From: Arthrobacter sp.
GTDB taxonomy: Bacteria > Actinomycetota > Actinomycetes > Actinomycetales > Micrococcaceae
Direction: 5' to 3'
Assembly (NCBI GenBank): GCA_030147325.1
Contig: JASLAA010000028.1
Coordinates: forward strand, 1-21,371
Length of the DNA: 21,371 bases
In this document: positions 1 through 8,509 of the stretch, piece by piece
How positions within the stretch are numbered: the stretch's first letter is position 1
Layout: the number at the start of each line of letters is the position of its first letter
Program-made: the position numbers and the translations under genes
The notes under the pieces: model-generated
The model's database searches: none
Told to the model about the DNA's origin: nothing
What the model saw: the letters and a program-made list of their open reading frames with translations, nothing else

Positions 1-18
1 GGCAGCACCGCCGGTACC

Positions 19-56
19 ACAGGGGGGCCGCAGCCGAAGGGCTGCGGCCCCCCTGT
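19..56 (+). terminator. Perfect 17-bp GC-rich hairpin, likely terminator of an off-window gene
   Basis: Positions 19-35 pair without mismatch with 40-56 around a GAAG loop (36-39). No T-run follows (gtcccgtccc), so it lacks the classic intrinsic-terminator tail, but stem length and GC content are those of an actinobacterial terminator. It lies 46 bp before the photolyase start and probably ends transcription entering from the left. Because the inverted repeat is perfect it could act on either strand. Confidence 0.7.
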
Positions 57-88
57 CCCGTCCCGGTCCATGCCACGCATCCCCCGGG

Positions 89-94
89 TAGATT
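89..94 (+). promoter_or_regulatory. -10 box of phr, predicts a leaderless mRNA
   Basis: TAGATT matches the actinobacterial TANNNT -10 pattern. Seven bases separate it from the ATG at 102, so the expected start site falls on or next to the A of the start codon. There is no clear Shine-Dalgarno sequence and no good -35 box. This supports the ATG at 102 over the in-frame TTG at 93, which overlaps the box. Confidence 0.5.
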
Positions 95-101
95 GAGCAG
101 C

Positions 102-1490
102 ATGGCTGTGACACTCGTGTGGTTCCGCGACGACCTCCGCATCTCCGACAACCCGGCGCTCGCGGCAGCGGCGGAGAGCGGGGACGACGTCGTCGCCTGC
201 TACGTCCTCGACGACGAGACCGACGGCATCCGCCCGCTGGGAGGCGCGTCCCGATGGTGGCTGCATCATTCCCTCGCCTCCCTCCAGGCGTCGCTGACGG
301 AGCTCGGGGTGCCACTCGTGCTCCGGCGCGGCGCAGCGGCGCAGGTCCTCCCCCAGCTGGTCCGCGAATCATCCGCCGAGGCTGTCCTCTGGAACCGCCG
401 GTACGGGCTGGCCGAGCGGACGACCGACGCCGCACTCAAGGCGACCTTCGCCGACCAGGGCGTCGAGGCGACCAGCTACCAGGCGAACCTGATGTACGAA
501 CCGTGGGAGGTCACCTCAGGGTCCGGGGAGGCCTACAAGGTCTTCACGCCCTTCTGGAGGGCGTGCCTGGCGTCCCGCACTCCCCGGCGGCCCCTCCCGG
601 CGCCGGAGGCGCTCCGGGGGCCGCGCCTGGCCTCCGACGACCTCGAGGCGTGGGCGCTGCTGCCGACCGCACCCGATTGGGCACAGGGGCTCAGGGAGAC
701 GTGGACACCGGGCGAGGAGGGGGCGCATGCGCGGCTCGACGACTTCCTGGACCGGGCCCACGGCTACAAGGACAACCGCGACCTGCCGGGCGTGCACGGG
801 ACGAGCATGCTCTCTCCCCACCTGCGATTCGGCGAGATCAGCCCGTTCGAGGTCTGGCATGCCGCCCAGGACTCGAAGGACAGTTCCACCGCGGAGGACA
901 TCCGCGTCTTCGGTTCCGAACTGGGCTGGCGCGAATTCAGCTGGCAGCTGCTCTACTTCAATCCCGAACTCGCAACGGTCAACTACCGGCCGGAATTCGA
1001 CGCGTTCACCTGGGAGAGCTCGACGGAGTCGGAACTCAGGGCCTGGCAGCGCGGCCGGACCGGCTACCCGCTGGTGGACGCCGGCATGCGGCAGATGTGG
1101 GACATCGGCTGGATGCATAATCGGGTGCGGATGGCGACGGCGTCGTTCCTCATCAAGAACCTCATGATCGACTGGCGCATCGGCGAGAAGTGGTTCTGGG
1201 ACTGCCTGGTCGATGCCGACGCCGCCAGCAACGCCGCGAGCTGGCAGTGGGTCGCCGGGTCGGGCGCGGATGCCAGTCCCTACTTCCGGATCTTCAATCC
1301 GGTCCTGCAGAGCAAGAAGTTCGACCCCCAGGGCACCTACCTCGTGCGGTTCGTCCCCGAACTGGCCGACGCCGAGAACATCCACGAACCGTGGAAGGGC
1401 GCCGCCCCGAACTACCCGGCACCCGTCGTCGACCTCAAGGAGAGCCGGACACGGGCGCTGAGCGCGTACAAGGCGCTGTCCGACAGGTAG
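102..1490 (+). CDS. phr: Class I CPD deoxyribodipyrimidine photolyase
   Basis: A flavoprotein that repairs cyclobutane pyrimidine dimers with blue/near-UV light. The product has 462 residues, close to the usual 460-480. The N-terminal antenna-binding domain starts with TLVWFRDDLRISDNPAL (residues 4-20). The FAD-binding helical domain covers about 220-430 and includes LSPHLRFGEISP (237-248), RTGYPLVDAGMRQ (319-331), GWMHNRVRMATASFL (336-350) and DASPYFRIFNP (390-400). The electron-transfer tryptophan triad of E. coli photolyase appears conserved as W315, W358 and W381. The closest match is to CPD photolyases of the PhrB type and not to (6-4) or CryB types; the antenna cofactor cannot be decided. 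I chose ATG 102 because translation from it begins right at the family N-terminus; TTG 93 would add only three residues. It stands alone and converges on the tRNA gene. Confidence 0.95.
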   Translation: MAVTLVWFRDDLRISDNPALAAAAESGDDVVACYVLDDETDGIRPLGGASRWWLHHSLASLQASLTELGVPLVLRRGAAAQVLPQLVRESSAEAVLWNRRYGLAERTTDAALKATFADQGVEATSYQANLMYEPWEVTSGSGEAYKVFTPFWRACLASRTPRRPLPAPEALRGPRLASDDLEAWALLPTAPDWAQGLRETWTPGEEGAHARLDDFLDRAHGYKDNRDLPGVHGTSMLSPHLRFGEISPFEVWHAAQDSKDSSTAEDIRVFGSELGWREFSWQLLYFNPELATVNYRPEFDAFTWESSTESELRAWQRGRTGYPLVDAGMRQMWDIGWMHNRVRMATASFLIKNLMIDWRIGEKWFWDCLVDADAASNAASWQWVAGSGADASPYFRIFNPVLQSKKFDPQGTYLVRFVPELADAENIHEPWKGAAPNYPAPVVDLKESRTRALSAYKALSDR

Positions 1491-1570
1491 GACGTCCGCC
1501 CCCGGGAGGGCGCGGGCCAGGCCCCCCGTCCGGGAGCAGGACCGTGCTGCGTCAGGACGGGTACGACACA

Positions 1571-1606
1571 AAAGATCCGGCCCACCATCTGGTGGACCGG
1601 ATCTTT
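1571..1606 (-). terminator. Intrinsic terminator of tRNA-fMet, probably shared with phr
   Basis: A 16-bp inverted repeat (1571-1586 with 1591-1606) with a 4-nt loop. The single non-Watson-Crick position (1581/1596) is a G-U wobble in minus-strand RNA but a C-A mismatch in plus-strand RNA. On the minus strand the stem runs into TTTTGTGT. It begins only 5 nt past the tRNA 3' end. All three points favour service to the tRNA, with likely back-up termination of phr. Between phr and this hairpin (1491-1570) I see only a weak 5-bp stem at 1497-1512. Confidence 0.8.
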
Positions 1607-1611
1607 ATCCG

Positions 1612-1685
1612 TTGCGGGGACAGGATTTGAACCTGTGACCTCTGGGTTATGAGCCCAGCGAGCTACCGAACTGCTCCACCCCGCG
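1612..1685 (-). tRNA. tRNA-fMet (CAT), initiator
   Basis: On the minus strand a full 74-nt cloverleaf folds. The acceptor CGCGGGG/CCCCGCA has a C1-A72 mismatch, the anticodon stem is CTGGG/CCCAG with loop CTCATAA (anticodon CAT), and the T arm is ACAGG-TTCAAAT-CCTGT. The 1-72 mismatch and the run of three G-C pairs next to the anticodon loop are the two classic marks of an initiator and separate it from elongator Met or Ile2 tRNAs. Discriminator base A is followed by CGG, so CCA is not encoded and must be added by the CCA enzyme. It has its own promoter upstream and a hairpin terminator 5 nt downstream. Confidence 0.96.
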
Positions 1686-1696
1686 GCGTGTAACTA

Positions 1697-1725
1697 ACGT
1701 TACCGGCCGCGGGGCCAGGAGGCAA
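1697..1725 (-). promoter_or_regulatory. Promoter of tRNA-fMet
   Basis: On the minus strand TTGCCT (1720-1725) is separated by exactly 17 bp from TAACGT (1697-1702), whose last base lies 11 bp before the mature tRNA 5' end. This is the best sigma70-type promoter in the window and predicts a very short 5' leader for RNase P to remove. It sits in the 67-bp gap after the UPF0182 stop, so the tRNA need not depend on read-through. Confidence 0.7.
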
Positions 1726-1752
1726 ATCGAGCGGACGCCCGACCCGCCGGAC

Positions 1753-4700
1753 CTACTCTGCCGTACCTCCCGAAACGCGCTCCTCGGCGTCCAGTGCCCG
1801 CTGGAGTGCGTCCTGGAGCCTCTCCTGGGACTCGCCGTAGGCAGCGAAGTCGCCTGTGGCGAGGGCCTCGTTACCCTCCTGGATCGCGGTGTTCGCGTCC
1901 TGGAGCGCGGTGCGGAGGTCTGCTGCAGGATCGCCCGTGGTTCCACCGGGAGTTCCTGCCTGTGACGGGGTCGGAGAGGGCGACGGCGTCGAGCCCTCGT
2001 CCGCGCCTTCCGCCGGCGGTGCCGCAGGATCCTCAGGAGTCGCGCCGACGTTGTCCTCGTCGCCCGTCGTCGCTCCGGAGTTGCCGCCGAACACCTGATC
2101 GAGTGCTTCCGCGAGAGTCGGTGCGAAACCGACGTTCTCGCCGAAGCTCACCAGGACCCGGCGTAGGACCGGGAAGGACGAACTACCCGATGACTGGACG
2201 TACACCGGCTGGACGTAGGCGATACCGCCACCGATGGGCAGCGTCAGCAGGTTGCCGTTGATGACTTCCGAAGCACCCTGACGCAGCAGGTTGAGCTCCT
2301 GCGAGACGGTGGTGTCCGAGTTGAACAGGTTCTGCGCCTGTCCCGGCCCGACCACGGAGTCCTGACCCGAGCTGTCGAGCAGGGTCAGCTTGCCGTAGTT
2401 CTCGCTCTTCACACCGTCCTCCCCCGTTCCCGCATCACCGTTGGCCGCGAGGAAGCCGTACAGCACGTTCCTCGGCGTCTGCCCGGCCGGCACGTACGGG
2501 ATGTACGGCGTCGTCAGGGAGAAGGCGGCCTCCTCCTGGTCGGGCATCTGCAGCGTCAGGTAGAACGGCGGCTGCCGCGGTGTCGTCGCCGTGGTGGCAC
2601 CGTCCGACGCAGCTCCGGGATCGGCCGGTACGCTCCAGGCCTCGCTGTTGTTGAAGAACTCGAGCGTCGTGGTGACGTGGTAGCGCGCCAGCAGCTCACG
2701 CTGGACCTTGAAGAGGTCCTCCGGATAGCGCACGTGAGCCATGAGGTCGGCCGACATCTCGCTGTAGGGCGAGAGCGACGACGGGTAGACCTTCTGCCAG
2801 GATTTCAGCACCGGGTCCTGGTCGTCCCAGGCGAAGAGCTTGACCGACCCGTCGTAGGCGTCGACGGTGGCCTTGACCGCGTTGCGGATGTAGTTGATCC
2901 GCTCGGCGGGGAGCGCCGTCGCGAGGCCCTCGGCCGTCTGTGAGTCCTGAGTGGCCGATTCCAGTTCCTGCTGCTGCGAGTAGGGGAAGTTGGCGCTGGT
3001 CGTGTACCCGTCGATGATCCACTTGACGCGGCCGTCGACGATGGCGGGGTAGCTGTTGCCGTCCAGGGTGAGGTACGGGGCGACCTTGCGCACCCGCTCC
3101 ACGGGATCGCGGTCGTAGAGGATCTGCGACTCGGCGTTGACCTGGTCGGACAGCAGCAGATCGGTGGACTGGAACTTCAGCGCGTAGACCAGCCGGTTGA
3201 ATGCGTTGCCGACGTCGGGTCCGCCCGAGCCGTCGAACGTCGTCCTCGACTCGGTGTCGGAGTTCTCGTCCTGCGGGCGGTCGATCTCCGCCGGTTCCTG
3301 CCCTTCCGGTGCTCCCACGACCGAGTACTCCGGGGAGTCCTCGCCGAAGTAGATCCGCGGTTCGTAGGTCGACTCGTCTCCGAGCACACCGGTCGAAGGG
3401 ATGCCCGACTGCAGGAATTCCGGCCGGCCGTCCGGCTGTACCGTCGATCCCGCTGCAGCGACGACGCCGTAGCCGTGCGTGTAGAAGGCGTGTTCGTTGA
3501 CCCAGCCCTCCGGGACGCCGTCCGTGTCGAGCTCGCGCACCGCGATGACGGTGTCCTGGATCTCGCCGTCGATCTCGTAGCGGTCGACGTTGAGCGTCTC
3601 GGGGAACTGGTAGTACTGGCGGAACTGCTGGAGTTGGCTGAAGGCGTCCGACACGAGGTTCGGGTCGAGCAGACGGATGTTCGCCGTGGTCTCGCCGTCG
3701 CTGTTCAGTGCGCCCGCCTGCGGGTTCGCCTCGGGCGTGTAGTTGGCGGTCTCCACCTGGTCGAGCCCGTAGGCCTGACGGGTCAGGTCGATGTTCCGGT
3801 CGATGAATTCACCCTCGGCGCTGAGCTGGGACGGATCCACCTGGAAACGCTGCACGACGGCTGGGTAGACGCCGCCCGCGAGGAGGGCCGTGATGATCAG
3901 CATCGCGGTTCCGATCAGGGGGAGGCGCCAGCGGCCGATGAACGCCGAAGCGACGAACAGCACCGCGACGATGACGGCCGCGACGGCGAGGATGGCCTTC
4001 GTGGGGATGACGGCGTTGACGTCCGTGTACAGCGCGCCTGCCCAGGTGTCCTGGTTCAGCAGGGTGTCGTAGCGGTCGAGCCAGTAGTTGACACCCTGCA
4101 GCACGAGGAACAGTGCCGCGACGACGGCGATCTGGACGCGGGCGGCCTTCGTGGTGAACAGGCCCTTCTCCTCGAGGCGGATCCCACCGTAGAGGTAGTG
4201 CGTGAGGATCGTCGCGATGGCGCTGATGATGACCACGCTGATGAGGAATCCGGTGACGAAGCTGAGGAACGGCAGCGTGAACATGTAGAACGCGTAGTCG
4301 AGGCCGAACTGCGGGTCCTCCGCTCCGAACTGCTCCTGGTTGAGGAAGAGGAGCACCTGCTGCCACTGCGAGGAGGCTGCCGTACCGGCGAAGGCACCGA
4401 GCACGACGGGGATTCCGAGCATGAGCAGGCGGCGGATGGGTTCGAGCTGCGCCTGGTACCGGTTGAGGTTGTCCTGGATCGCACTGTCCGGGGCGTAGAT
4501 CGGCCGGCTGCGGAAGGCGATGCGGAGACTGAAGAAGACGGCCGACGCCATCACGAGGAACGCGACGAGGAAGAGGGCTATCCGCGACAGGTTCTCCGTG
4601 ACGAAGACCTCGAGGAATCCGAGCTGGTTGTACCAGAGGACGTCCGCGTACACCTGGGAGAGGTAGACGAAAGCGATGACGATCACCGCCACGACGATGA

Positions 4701-4791
4701 TGGTCGGAATCAGCGGACTCCGGCGCCGATTTGCTGCTGCACGTGCTGGGCTCGGCCTACTGCCGAACGGACGGTCTGGTCCGGATGTCAC
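1753..4791 (-). CDS. UPF0182 family large integral membrane protein
   Basis: The product has 1012 residues. About seven hydrophobic segments can be seen, near 27-47, 68-90, 120-140, 170-197, 217-235, 262-285 and 290-312. A large, probably extracytoplasmic, domain (about 315-900) follows. The tail (about 905-980) is low complexity, rich in Pro, Ser, Thr, Glu and Gly, and a final 40-residue Ala/Glu/Gln-rich stretch is probably a helix or coiled coil. This layout and length are those of UPF0182 (Mtb Rv3193c type), a family common in actinobacteria with no established biochemical role. The start is GTG 4791, preceded by GAGG with a 5-nt gap to the start codon. The PDZ protease gene upstream lies on the same strand, 252 bp away, and the pairing is conserved in mycobacteria, which hints at a shared envelope role (inference). 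Confidence 0.93.
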   Translation of the reverse strand: MTSGPDRPFGSRPSPARAAANRRRSPLIPTIIVVAVIVIAFVYLSQVYADVLWYNQLGFLEVFVTENLSRIALFLVAFLVMASAVFFSLRIAFRSRPIYAPDSAIQDNLNRYQAQLEPIRRLLMLGIPVVLGAFAGTAASSQWQQVLLFLNQEQFGAEDPQFGLDYAFYMFTLPFLSFVTGFLISVVIISAIATILTHYLYGGIRLEEKGLFTTKAARVQIAVVAALFLVLQGVNYWLDRYDTLLNQDTWAGALYTDVNAVIPTKAILAVAAVIVAVLFVASAFIGRWRLPLIGTAMLIITALLAGGVYPAVVQRFQVDPSQLSAEGEFIDRNIDLTRQAYGLDQVETANYTPEANPQAGALNSDGETTANIRLLDPNLVSDAFSQLQQFRQYYQFPETLNVDRYEIDGEIQDTVIAVRELDTDGVPEGWVNEHAFYTHGYGVVAAAGSTVQPDGRPEFLQSGIPSTGVLGDESTYEPRIYFGEDSPEYSVVGAPEGQEPAEIDRPQDENSDTESRTTFDGSGGPDVGNAFNRLVYALKFQSTDLLLSDQVNAESQILYDRDPVERVRKVAPYLTLDGNSYPAIVDGRVKWIIDGYTTSANFPYSQQQELESATQDSQTAEGLATALPAERINYIRNAVKATVDAYDGSVKLFAWDDQDPVLKSWQKVYPSSLSPYSEMSADLMAHVRYPEDLFKVQRELLARYHVTTTLEFFNNSEAWSVPADPGAASDGATTATTPRQPPFYLTLQMPDQEEAAFSLTTPYIPYVPAGQTPRNVLYGFLAANGDAGTGEDGVKSENYGKLTLLDSSGQDSVVGPGQAQNLFNSDTTVSQELNLLRQGASEVINGNLLTLPIGGGIAYVQPVYVQSSGSSSFPVLRRVLVSFGENVGFAPTLAEALDQVFGGNSGATTGDEDNVGATPEDPAAPPAEGADEGSTPSPSPTPSQAGTPGGTTGDPAADLRTALQDANTAIQEGNEALATGDFAAYGESQERLQDALQRALDAEERVSGGTAE

Positions 4792-4875
4792 ATCTACCTC
4801 ATCGTTGGCTGCTACGGATCACGTCGGCCGGATCCCATGGATGATCGGCCCGGTGCGGGCAGACGACACGCTGGG

Positions 4876-4926
4876 ATCACGCTCTTCGTGATTTCATTCT
4901 GCCCTGTGCACGCTCGGCGCGACCAA
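4876..4926 (-). promoter_or_regulatory. Candidate promoter and operator of the UPF0182 gene
   Basis: On the minus strand TTGGTC (4921-4926) lies 19 bp before CAGAAT (4896-4901), a possible but long-spaced -35/-10 pair. Immediately downstream, over the expected start site, is the perfect inverted repeat ATCACG-N5-CGTGAT (4876-4892). The half-site GGATCACG, or its equivalent, recurs near 4816-4823. Such a position fits a repressor operator; a small RNA hairpin is the alternative. The predicted 5' leader is about 100 nt. Confidence 0.35.
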
Positions 4927-4960
4927 TTAGGTTCCCGCCCAGAGCGCCCCCGCCCACGAT

Positions 4961-5003
4961 CGTCACCCAACTGTGTCTTCCGTCCCGCGACCGACGGGTG
5001 ACG
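4961..5003 (-). terminator. Inverted repeat downstream of the PDZ protease, possible terminator
   Basis: CGTCACCC (4961-4968) pairs perfectly with GGGTGACG (4996-5003) across 27 nt. A competing inner stem, CCGTC/GACGG (4980-4984 with 4993-4997), and an adjacent GGAGG/CCTCC stem (5003-5007 with 5014-5018) could form alternatives. It lies 41 nt past the protease stop and before the UPF0182 promoter region. No T-run is present on either side. Confidence 0.3.
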
Positions 5004-5043
5004 GAGGCCGGGTCCTCCTGTGGTGCGCCTGAGGAAGGGGACG

Positions 5044-6138
5044 TCAGCAGGAGGGCAGCCCGGCGGCGCTGCCGCCCGATCCGAGCGTACGAACAGCCTC
5101 CACTGCCTGATCCAGCGCCTCGACCTTGACGACGGTGAGCCCGTCCGGGATGTTGCCCACCACTTCGGGGCAGTTGTCCGCCGGAGCGAGGAAGAACTCG
5201 GCCCCACCCGAACGCGCTCCGACGAGCTTCTGCGCGATTCCCCCGATGGGCCCGATCTCGCCTGCCGAGTCGATCGTCCCGGTTCCCGCGAAGTGCCGAC
5301 CCCCTGTCAGGTCACCCTCCGACAGGGTGTCGACGATGCCGAGCGCGAACATCGTGCCCGCTGAAGGACCACCCACGTTGTCGAGCTGGATGGTCACGTC
5401 GAAGGGGAAGTCGAAGGAGGAGGCCAGCAGGACTCCCAGCTGGTAGTCGCCCTCCGCGGATCTCCCGGGCGTGACGGTGACCTCGGCAGGAGCGCCGTCC
5501 CGCACGATGGACAGGGACGCCGGGGATCCGCTGCCGCCGGCCAGGGCGGAGCGGACCGTCCCGATGTCCGTGATGTCCTCACCGTCGATGGCGCGCAGGA
5601 TGTCCCCCTCCTCGAGCACCCCCTCGGAAGCGGAATCCGGGGCGAGTTGCGCGACGGACAGCTCCTCCGTGTAGTCGATGCCCTCGTGGGTCAGGGCCGC
5701 GGCGATCGCCGCCTCCTGCGACGACGTCATCGCGACGGTGTTCTGCTCCTGCACCTGGGACGACGTCGTCCCCTCCGGATAGACCAGCTGCTCGGGAAGA
5801 ATGTCCTCGTTCGGGTTCAGCCACGCCCGGAACGTGTCCAGCACGTTGACCTGTCCGTTCGGTCCTCCGCTGACGAACACGGTGGTGAGGTCCAGCTCGC
5901 CCTGCGGCGGGAAGCTCTCCCGACCCTCGATCTGGATCAGGGGCTGACCATCGACCTCCCCGATGGTGTTGAAGGTCGGGCCCGGCGATTCGATCACGTA
6001 GGGCGACGGCAGGAGGACAGTGGTCACGCACAGCGCGAGCGCGAGTCCACCGGAGACGGCCATCGCGCGGAAACGCGGATCCCTCGGCCGGGTCGGCTCC
6101 CCGGGGTTGTAGGTCTCGGCGTGGACAGGGTGCGTCAC
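5044..6138 (-). CDS. Membrane-anchored PDZ/Lon-like (S16) serine protease, YlbL type
   Basis: A 364-residue protein. One N-terminal membrane segment (about 26-46, AVSGGLALALCVTTVLLP) puts the rest outside the cytoplasm. A PDZ-like domain follows at about 155-225 (GVLEEGDILRAIDGEDI at 173-189). A Lon-type proteolytic domain follows at about 240-350. The catalytic Ser/Lys dyad is visible: S259 in GGPSAG and K304 in GIAQKLVGAR. This is the YlbL/SdrC-like family (Mtb Rv3194c type). B. subtilis YlbL has been linked to turnover of a cell-division inhibitor; whether that applies here is unknown. The start GTG 6138 is preceded by AGAGAGAAG, a reasonable ribosome-binding site. The gene is divergent from the DUF2342 gene and upstream of the UPF0182 gene on the same strand. 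Confidence 0.94.
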   Translation of the reverse strand: MTHPVHAETYNPGEPTRPRDPRFRAMAVSGGLALALCVTTVLLPSPYVIESPGPTFNTIGEVDGQPLIQIEGRESFPPQGELDLTTVFVSGGPNGQVNVLDTFRAWLNPNEDILPEQLVYPEGTTSSQVQEQNTVAMTSSQEAAIAAALTHEGIDYTEELSVAQLAPDSASEGVLEEGDILRAIDGEDITDIGTVRSALAGGSGSPASLSIVRDGAPAEVTVTPGRSAEGDYQLGVLLASSFDFPFDVTIQLDNVGGPSAGTMFALGIVDTLSEGDLTGGRHFAGTGTIDSAGEIGPIGGIAQKLVGARSGGAEFFLAPADNCPEVVGNIPDGLTVVKVEALDQAVEAVRTLGSGGSAAGLPSC

Positions 6139-6445
6139 GGGACTTCTCTCTGTAGGTCGCGGCGGCGGAAGGCGGTGTCAACGCACCGTGCCGGCACACC
6201 AAGAGTAGACGCTCGAACCGACAGCATCGCGGGTGGATCACCGGCGCCGGACCGGGCTCGCCGCTCGATCGGCACCCTCCCCCGCGGACGGACACGCCGT
6301 CGTGCCGGGCTTTGCCCTCAGCGAACGACGGACGGCGGGAGGGACACCGGCCATGGCGGACCGGTAGCGTGATCCCCACAGCCGGCAGGGTGGCGTCGCC
6401 TTCCCGCCCGGACCCGCCAAGCTACTCCCAGGACCGGTGGTATCA
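6139..6445. promoter_or_regulatory. Divergent intergenic region between PDZ protease and DUF2342 genes
   Basis: A 307-bp gap between divergent starts. For the protease, TACTCT (6202-6207, minus) is a plausible -10 with about a 57-nt leader; I see no convincing -35. For the plus-strand gene, GGGACA (6341-6346) lies 18 bp before TAGCGT (6365-6370), giving a leader of roughly 70 nt. A 10-bp palindrome CCGGCGCCGG lies near 6242. I see no good small ORF and no riboswitch-like fold. Confidence 0.4.
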
Positions 6446-7939
6446 GTGACCAACCCCTCCAATCCCTCGAACAGCGATGACGACACACCCCAGGACCCGC
6501 TGTCGGAAATGCTGTCGAAGATGTTCGGCGGCGGGGCCGGCGGCTTCGATCCGCAGGAGATTGCCAAGGCGGCGGGCCTGCCCTCCGATCCGGCGGCGAT
6601 GGCCATGATCATGCAGCAGGTCCAGGCGATGTTCTCCACCCAGAGCGAGGGGCCGGTGAACTGGCAGATGGCGCACGAGCAGGCGCGTCGCGTCGCGGCC
6701 TCCGGCAGCGACCCTTCGGTCTCCTCCCTCCAGCGACGCAGTGTCGACGAGTCGCTGAAGATCGCCGAGCTCTGGCTCGACCCCGTCACGGATTTCCCCA
6801 GCACAGGTCAGCTCGGTAGGGCATGGTCCCGCGCGGAATGGGTCGAGGCGACCATGCCGACGTGGCGACGCCTCACCGAGCCCGTCGCGACCAGTATCGC
6901 TAAGGCGCTGTCCGACGTCATCTCGGAGCAGCTGCCCGAGGAGATGAAGTCGATGATGGGCATGATGGGCGGGCCGGCCTCCATGCTGCAGAACGTCGGC
7001 GGTGCCATGTTCGGGATGCAGCTCGGACAGGCCGTCGGTGCCCTCTCCAAGGACGTCGTGGGCTCCACGGACATCGGTGTCCCGCTCGCCGACGGCCGGA
7101 TGGCCCTGCTGCCTGCGAATGTCGCCGCCTTCGGGGAGGGCCTCGACGTCCCCGAGCAGGAGGTACAGCTCTTCCTGGCCGTCCGCGAAGCCGCCCACGT
7201 GCGGCTGTTCACGCACATCCCCTGGCTGACGGGGCATCTGCTCGGCAGCATCGAGCGTTACGCCCGCGGGATCCACATCGACATGGGCAAGATCGAGGAA
7301 GCAGCACGGGATATCGATCCCACCAATCCGGAGAGCCTGCAGGGCGCGTTGTCCCAGGGTGTCTTCATGCCCGAGCGGACGCCGGAGCAGGATGCCGCCC
7401 TCGTCCGTCTCGAGACCACGCTCGCCCTCGTGGAGGGCTGGGTCGACGAGATGACGGCGGCCGCAGCCGCCAACCTCCCGTCGGCGGGAGCCTTGCGGGA
7501 GATGGTACGTCGCCGTCGTGCAACGGGCGGACCGGCCGAGCATGCCTTCGCATCCCTCGTCGGGCTCGAACTGAGGCCGCGGAGACTGCGTGACGCTGCC
7601 GCCCTGTGGTCGCACCTGACGGAGGAGCGCGGGATCGACGGCCGGGACGCCCTGTGGCAGCACCCGGATCTCCTGCCGACCGCCGAGGACCTCGACGATC
7701 CCGCCGGCTTCTCCGGGCGTCGCAAACTCATCGAGTCATCGGGCGCCGACGTCGACGCCGCGCTCGAGCGGCTGCTGTCCGGGGGCTTCGAGCCCCAGGC
7801 GGAGGAAAGCGGGACCGACGGGGACCTGGACGGGACCGCCCACGACACCCCGGAGGTGCCCGGGCCGGAGGCGAACGGGAACGACACCACCCCGGACGGA
7901 GACGACGACGGCGGATCGGCCGGCGACACGTCCCGCTGA
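6446..7939 (+). CDS. DUF2342 / Zincin_2 family putative metalloprotease
   Basis: A 497-residue protein of the DUF2342 family (Mtb Rv3195 type; also called zinc-dependent metalloprotease or F420 biosynthesis-associated hydrolase). Visible are a polar N-terminus with MFGGGAGGFDPQEIAKAAGLP (about 26-46), a Met/Gly-rich stretch (about 167-193, MMGMMGGPASM) and the family core REAAHVRLFTHIPWL (247-261). No HExxH motif occurs; E248, H251 and H257 of the core are the likely metal or catalytic residues of this fold. The last 60 residues are acidic and low complexity. No substrate is known to me. GTG 6446 is preceded by GGTGG at 5 nt; GTG 6437 in the same frame would add three residues and cannot be excluded. 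It converges on the DUF45 gene with only 11 bp between stops. Confidence 0.88.
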   Translation: MTNPSNPSNSDDDTPQDPLSEMLSKMFGGGAGGFDPQEIAKAAGLPSDPAAMAMIMQQVQAMFSTQSEGPVNWQMAHEQARRVAASGSDPSVSSLQRRSVDESLKIAELWLDPVTDFPSTGQLGRAWSRAEWVEATMPTWRRLTEPVATSIAKALSDVISEQLPEEMKSMMGMMGGPASMLQNVGGAMFGMQLGQAVGALSKDVVGSTDIGVPLADGRMALLPANVAAFGEGLDVPEQEVQLFLAVREAAHVRLFTHIPWLTGHLLGSIERYARGIHIDMGKIEEAARDIDPTNPESLQGALSQGVFMPERTPEQDAALVRLETTLALVEGWVDEMTAAAAANLPSAGALREMVRRRRATGGPAEHAFASLVGLELRPRRLRDAAALWSHLTEERGIDGRDALWQHPDLLPTAEDLDDPAGFSGRRKLIESSGADVDAALERLLSGGFEPQAEESGTDGDLDGTAHDTPEVPGPEANGNDTTPDGDDDGGSAGDTSR

Positions 7940-7950
7940 CGCTCGGGGCC

Positions 7951-8496
7951 TCAGAGGTCCTCCTGACCGCCCGTCAGGTTGCGCTGCGCGGCGAACGCTG
8001 CCCCGTCGAGGAAAGCCCTGGCCGTGGCGGTGGCCGGGTAGGGCGTGAGCAGGGCCCAGAAGGCCGCATTATGCGAGGGCTCGATCAGGTGGGCCATCTC
8101 GTGGAGGATCACGTAGTCGACGACCCACTCGGGCATGCCCTGAAGCTTGTGGGACAGCCGGATGGAACGGTGCGCCGGGGTGGCCGATGCCCAACGGGAG
8201 TTCTGGTTCGTCACCCAGCGAATGCTGTCGGGCCGGCCCCTGCCCGCGAGGTACCGGCGGGACAGCACCTGCGCCCGCTGCACCAGCACTGATGCGGCGT
8301 CGTCGTCGAGCAGGGGCTGCGCCTCATGTTTGGCGGACATGCGCTCCACCATCCGCTCCACCCAGTGTCGTTCCTGCCCTGCGGTGAAGTGCGCCGGGAT
8401 GGAGACCCGGATGACGCCGTCCCGGATGTCCGCACTCACGGTCCGTTTGCGCCGTGCCGACCGCCGTACCTCGACCGGCAACCGGGCCGGGGGCAT
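7951..8496 (-). CDS. YgjP/DUF45 (WUA) family metallopeptidase
   Basis: A 181-residue predicted cytosolic zinc peptidase. The motif LHEMAHLIEPSHNAAFW (131-147) holds HExxH (H132, E133, H136) and the third ligand H142, as in YgjP/M48-like and SprT-like proteins. The N-terminal part, with VEVRRSARRKRTVSADI, forms the usual strand-rich lead-in, and WVTNQNSRWASATPAHRSI (94-112) is a family hallmark. The gene is third in the chain nudC-uvrD2-this gene. ATG 8496 begins 13 nt after the uvrD2 stop. An in-frame GTG at 8523 would overlap the uvrD2 end by 14 nt and allow translational coupling. Neither start has a strong ribosome-binding site. No physiological substrate is established for the family; placement next to a repair helicase is suggestive only. 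Confidence 0.88.
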   Translation of the reverse strand: MPPARLPVEVRRSARRKRTVSADIRDGVIRVSIPAHFTAGQERHWVERMVERMSAKHEAQPLLDDDAASVLVQRAQVLSRRYLAGRGRPDSIRWVTNQNSRWASATPAHRSIRLSHKLQGMPEWVVDYVILHEMAHLIEPSHNAAFWALLTPYPATATARAFLDGAAFAAQRNLTGGQEDL

Positions 8497-8509
8497 CGGT
8501 CGGTCCGGG

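Noticed and set aside
93..101. TTG start for phr giving three extra residues
   Set aside because: The codon overlaps the likely -10 box, and the family N-terminus begins right after ATG 102.
3475..5001. 508-codon plus-strand open frame opposite the UPF0182 gene
   Set aside because: Highly repetitive Glu/Asp/Val/Arg composition typical of an antisense shadow; no domain match and it covers the membrane segments of the real gene.
6242..6251. CCGGCGCCGG palindrome as an operator
   Set aside because: A 10-bp GC-only palindrome is expected by chance in sequence of this composition, and it is not aligned with either promoter candidate.
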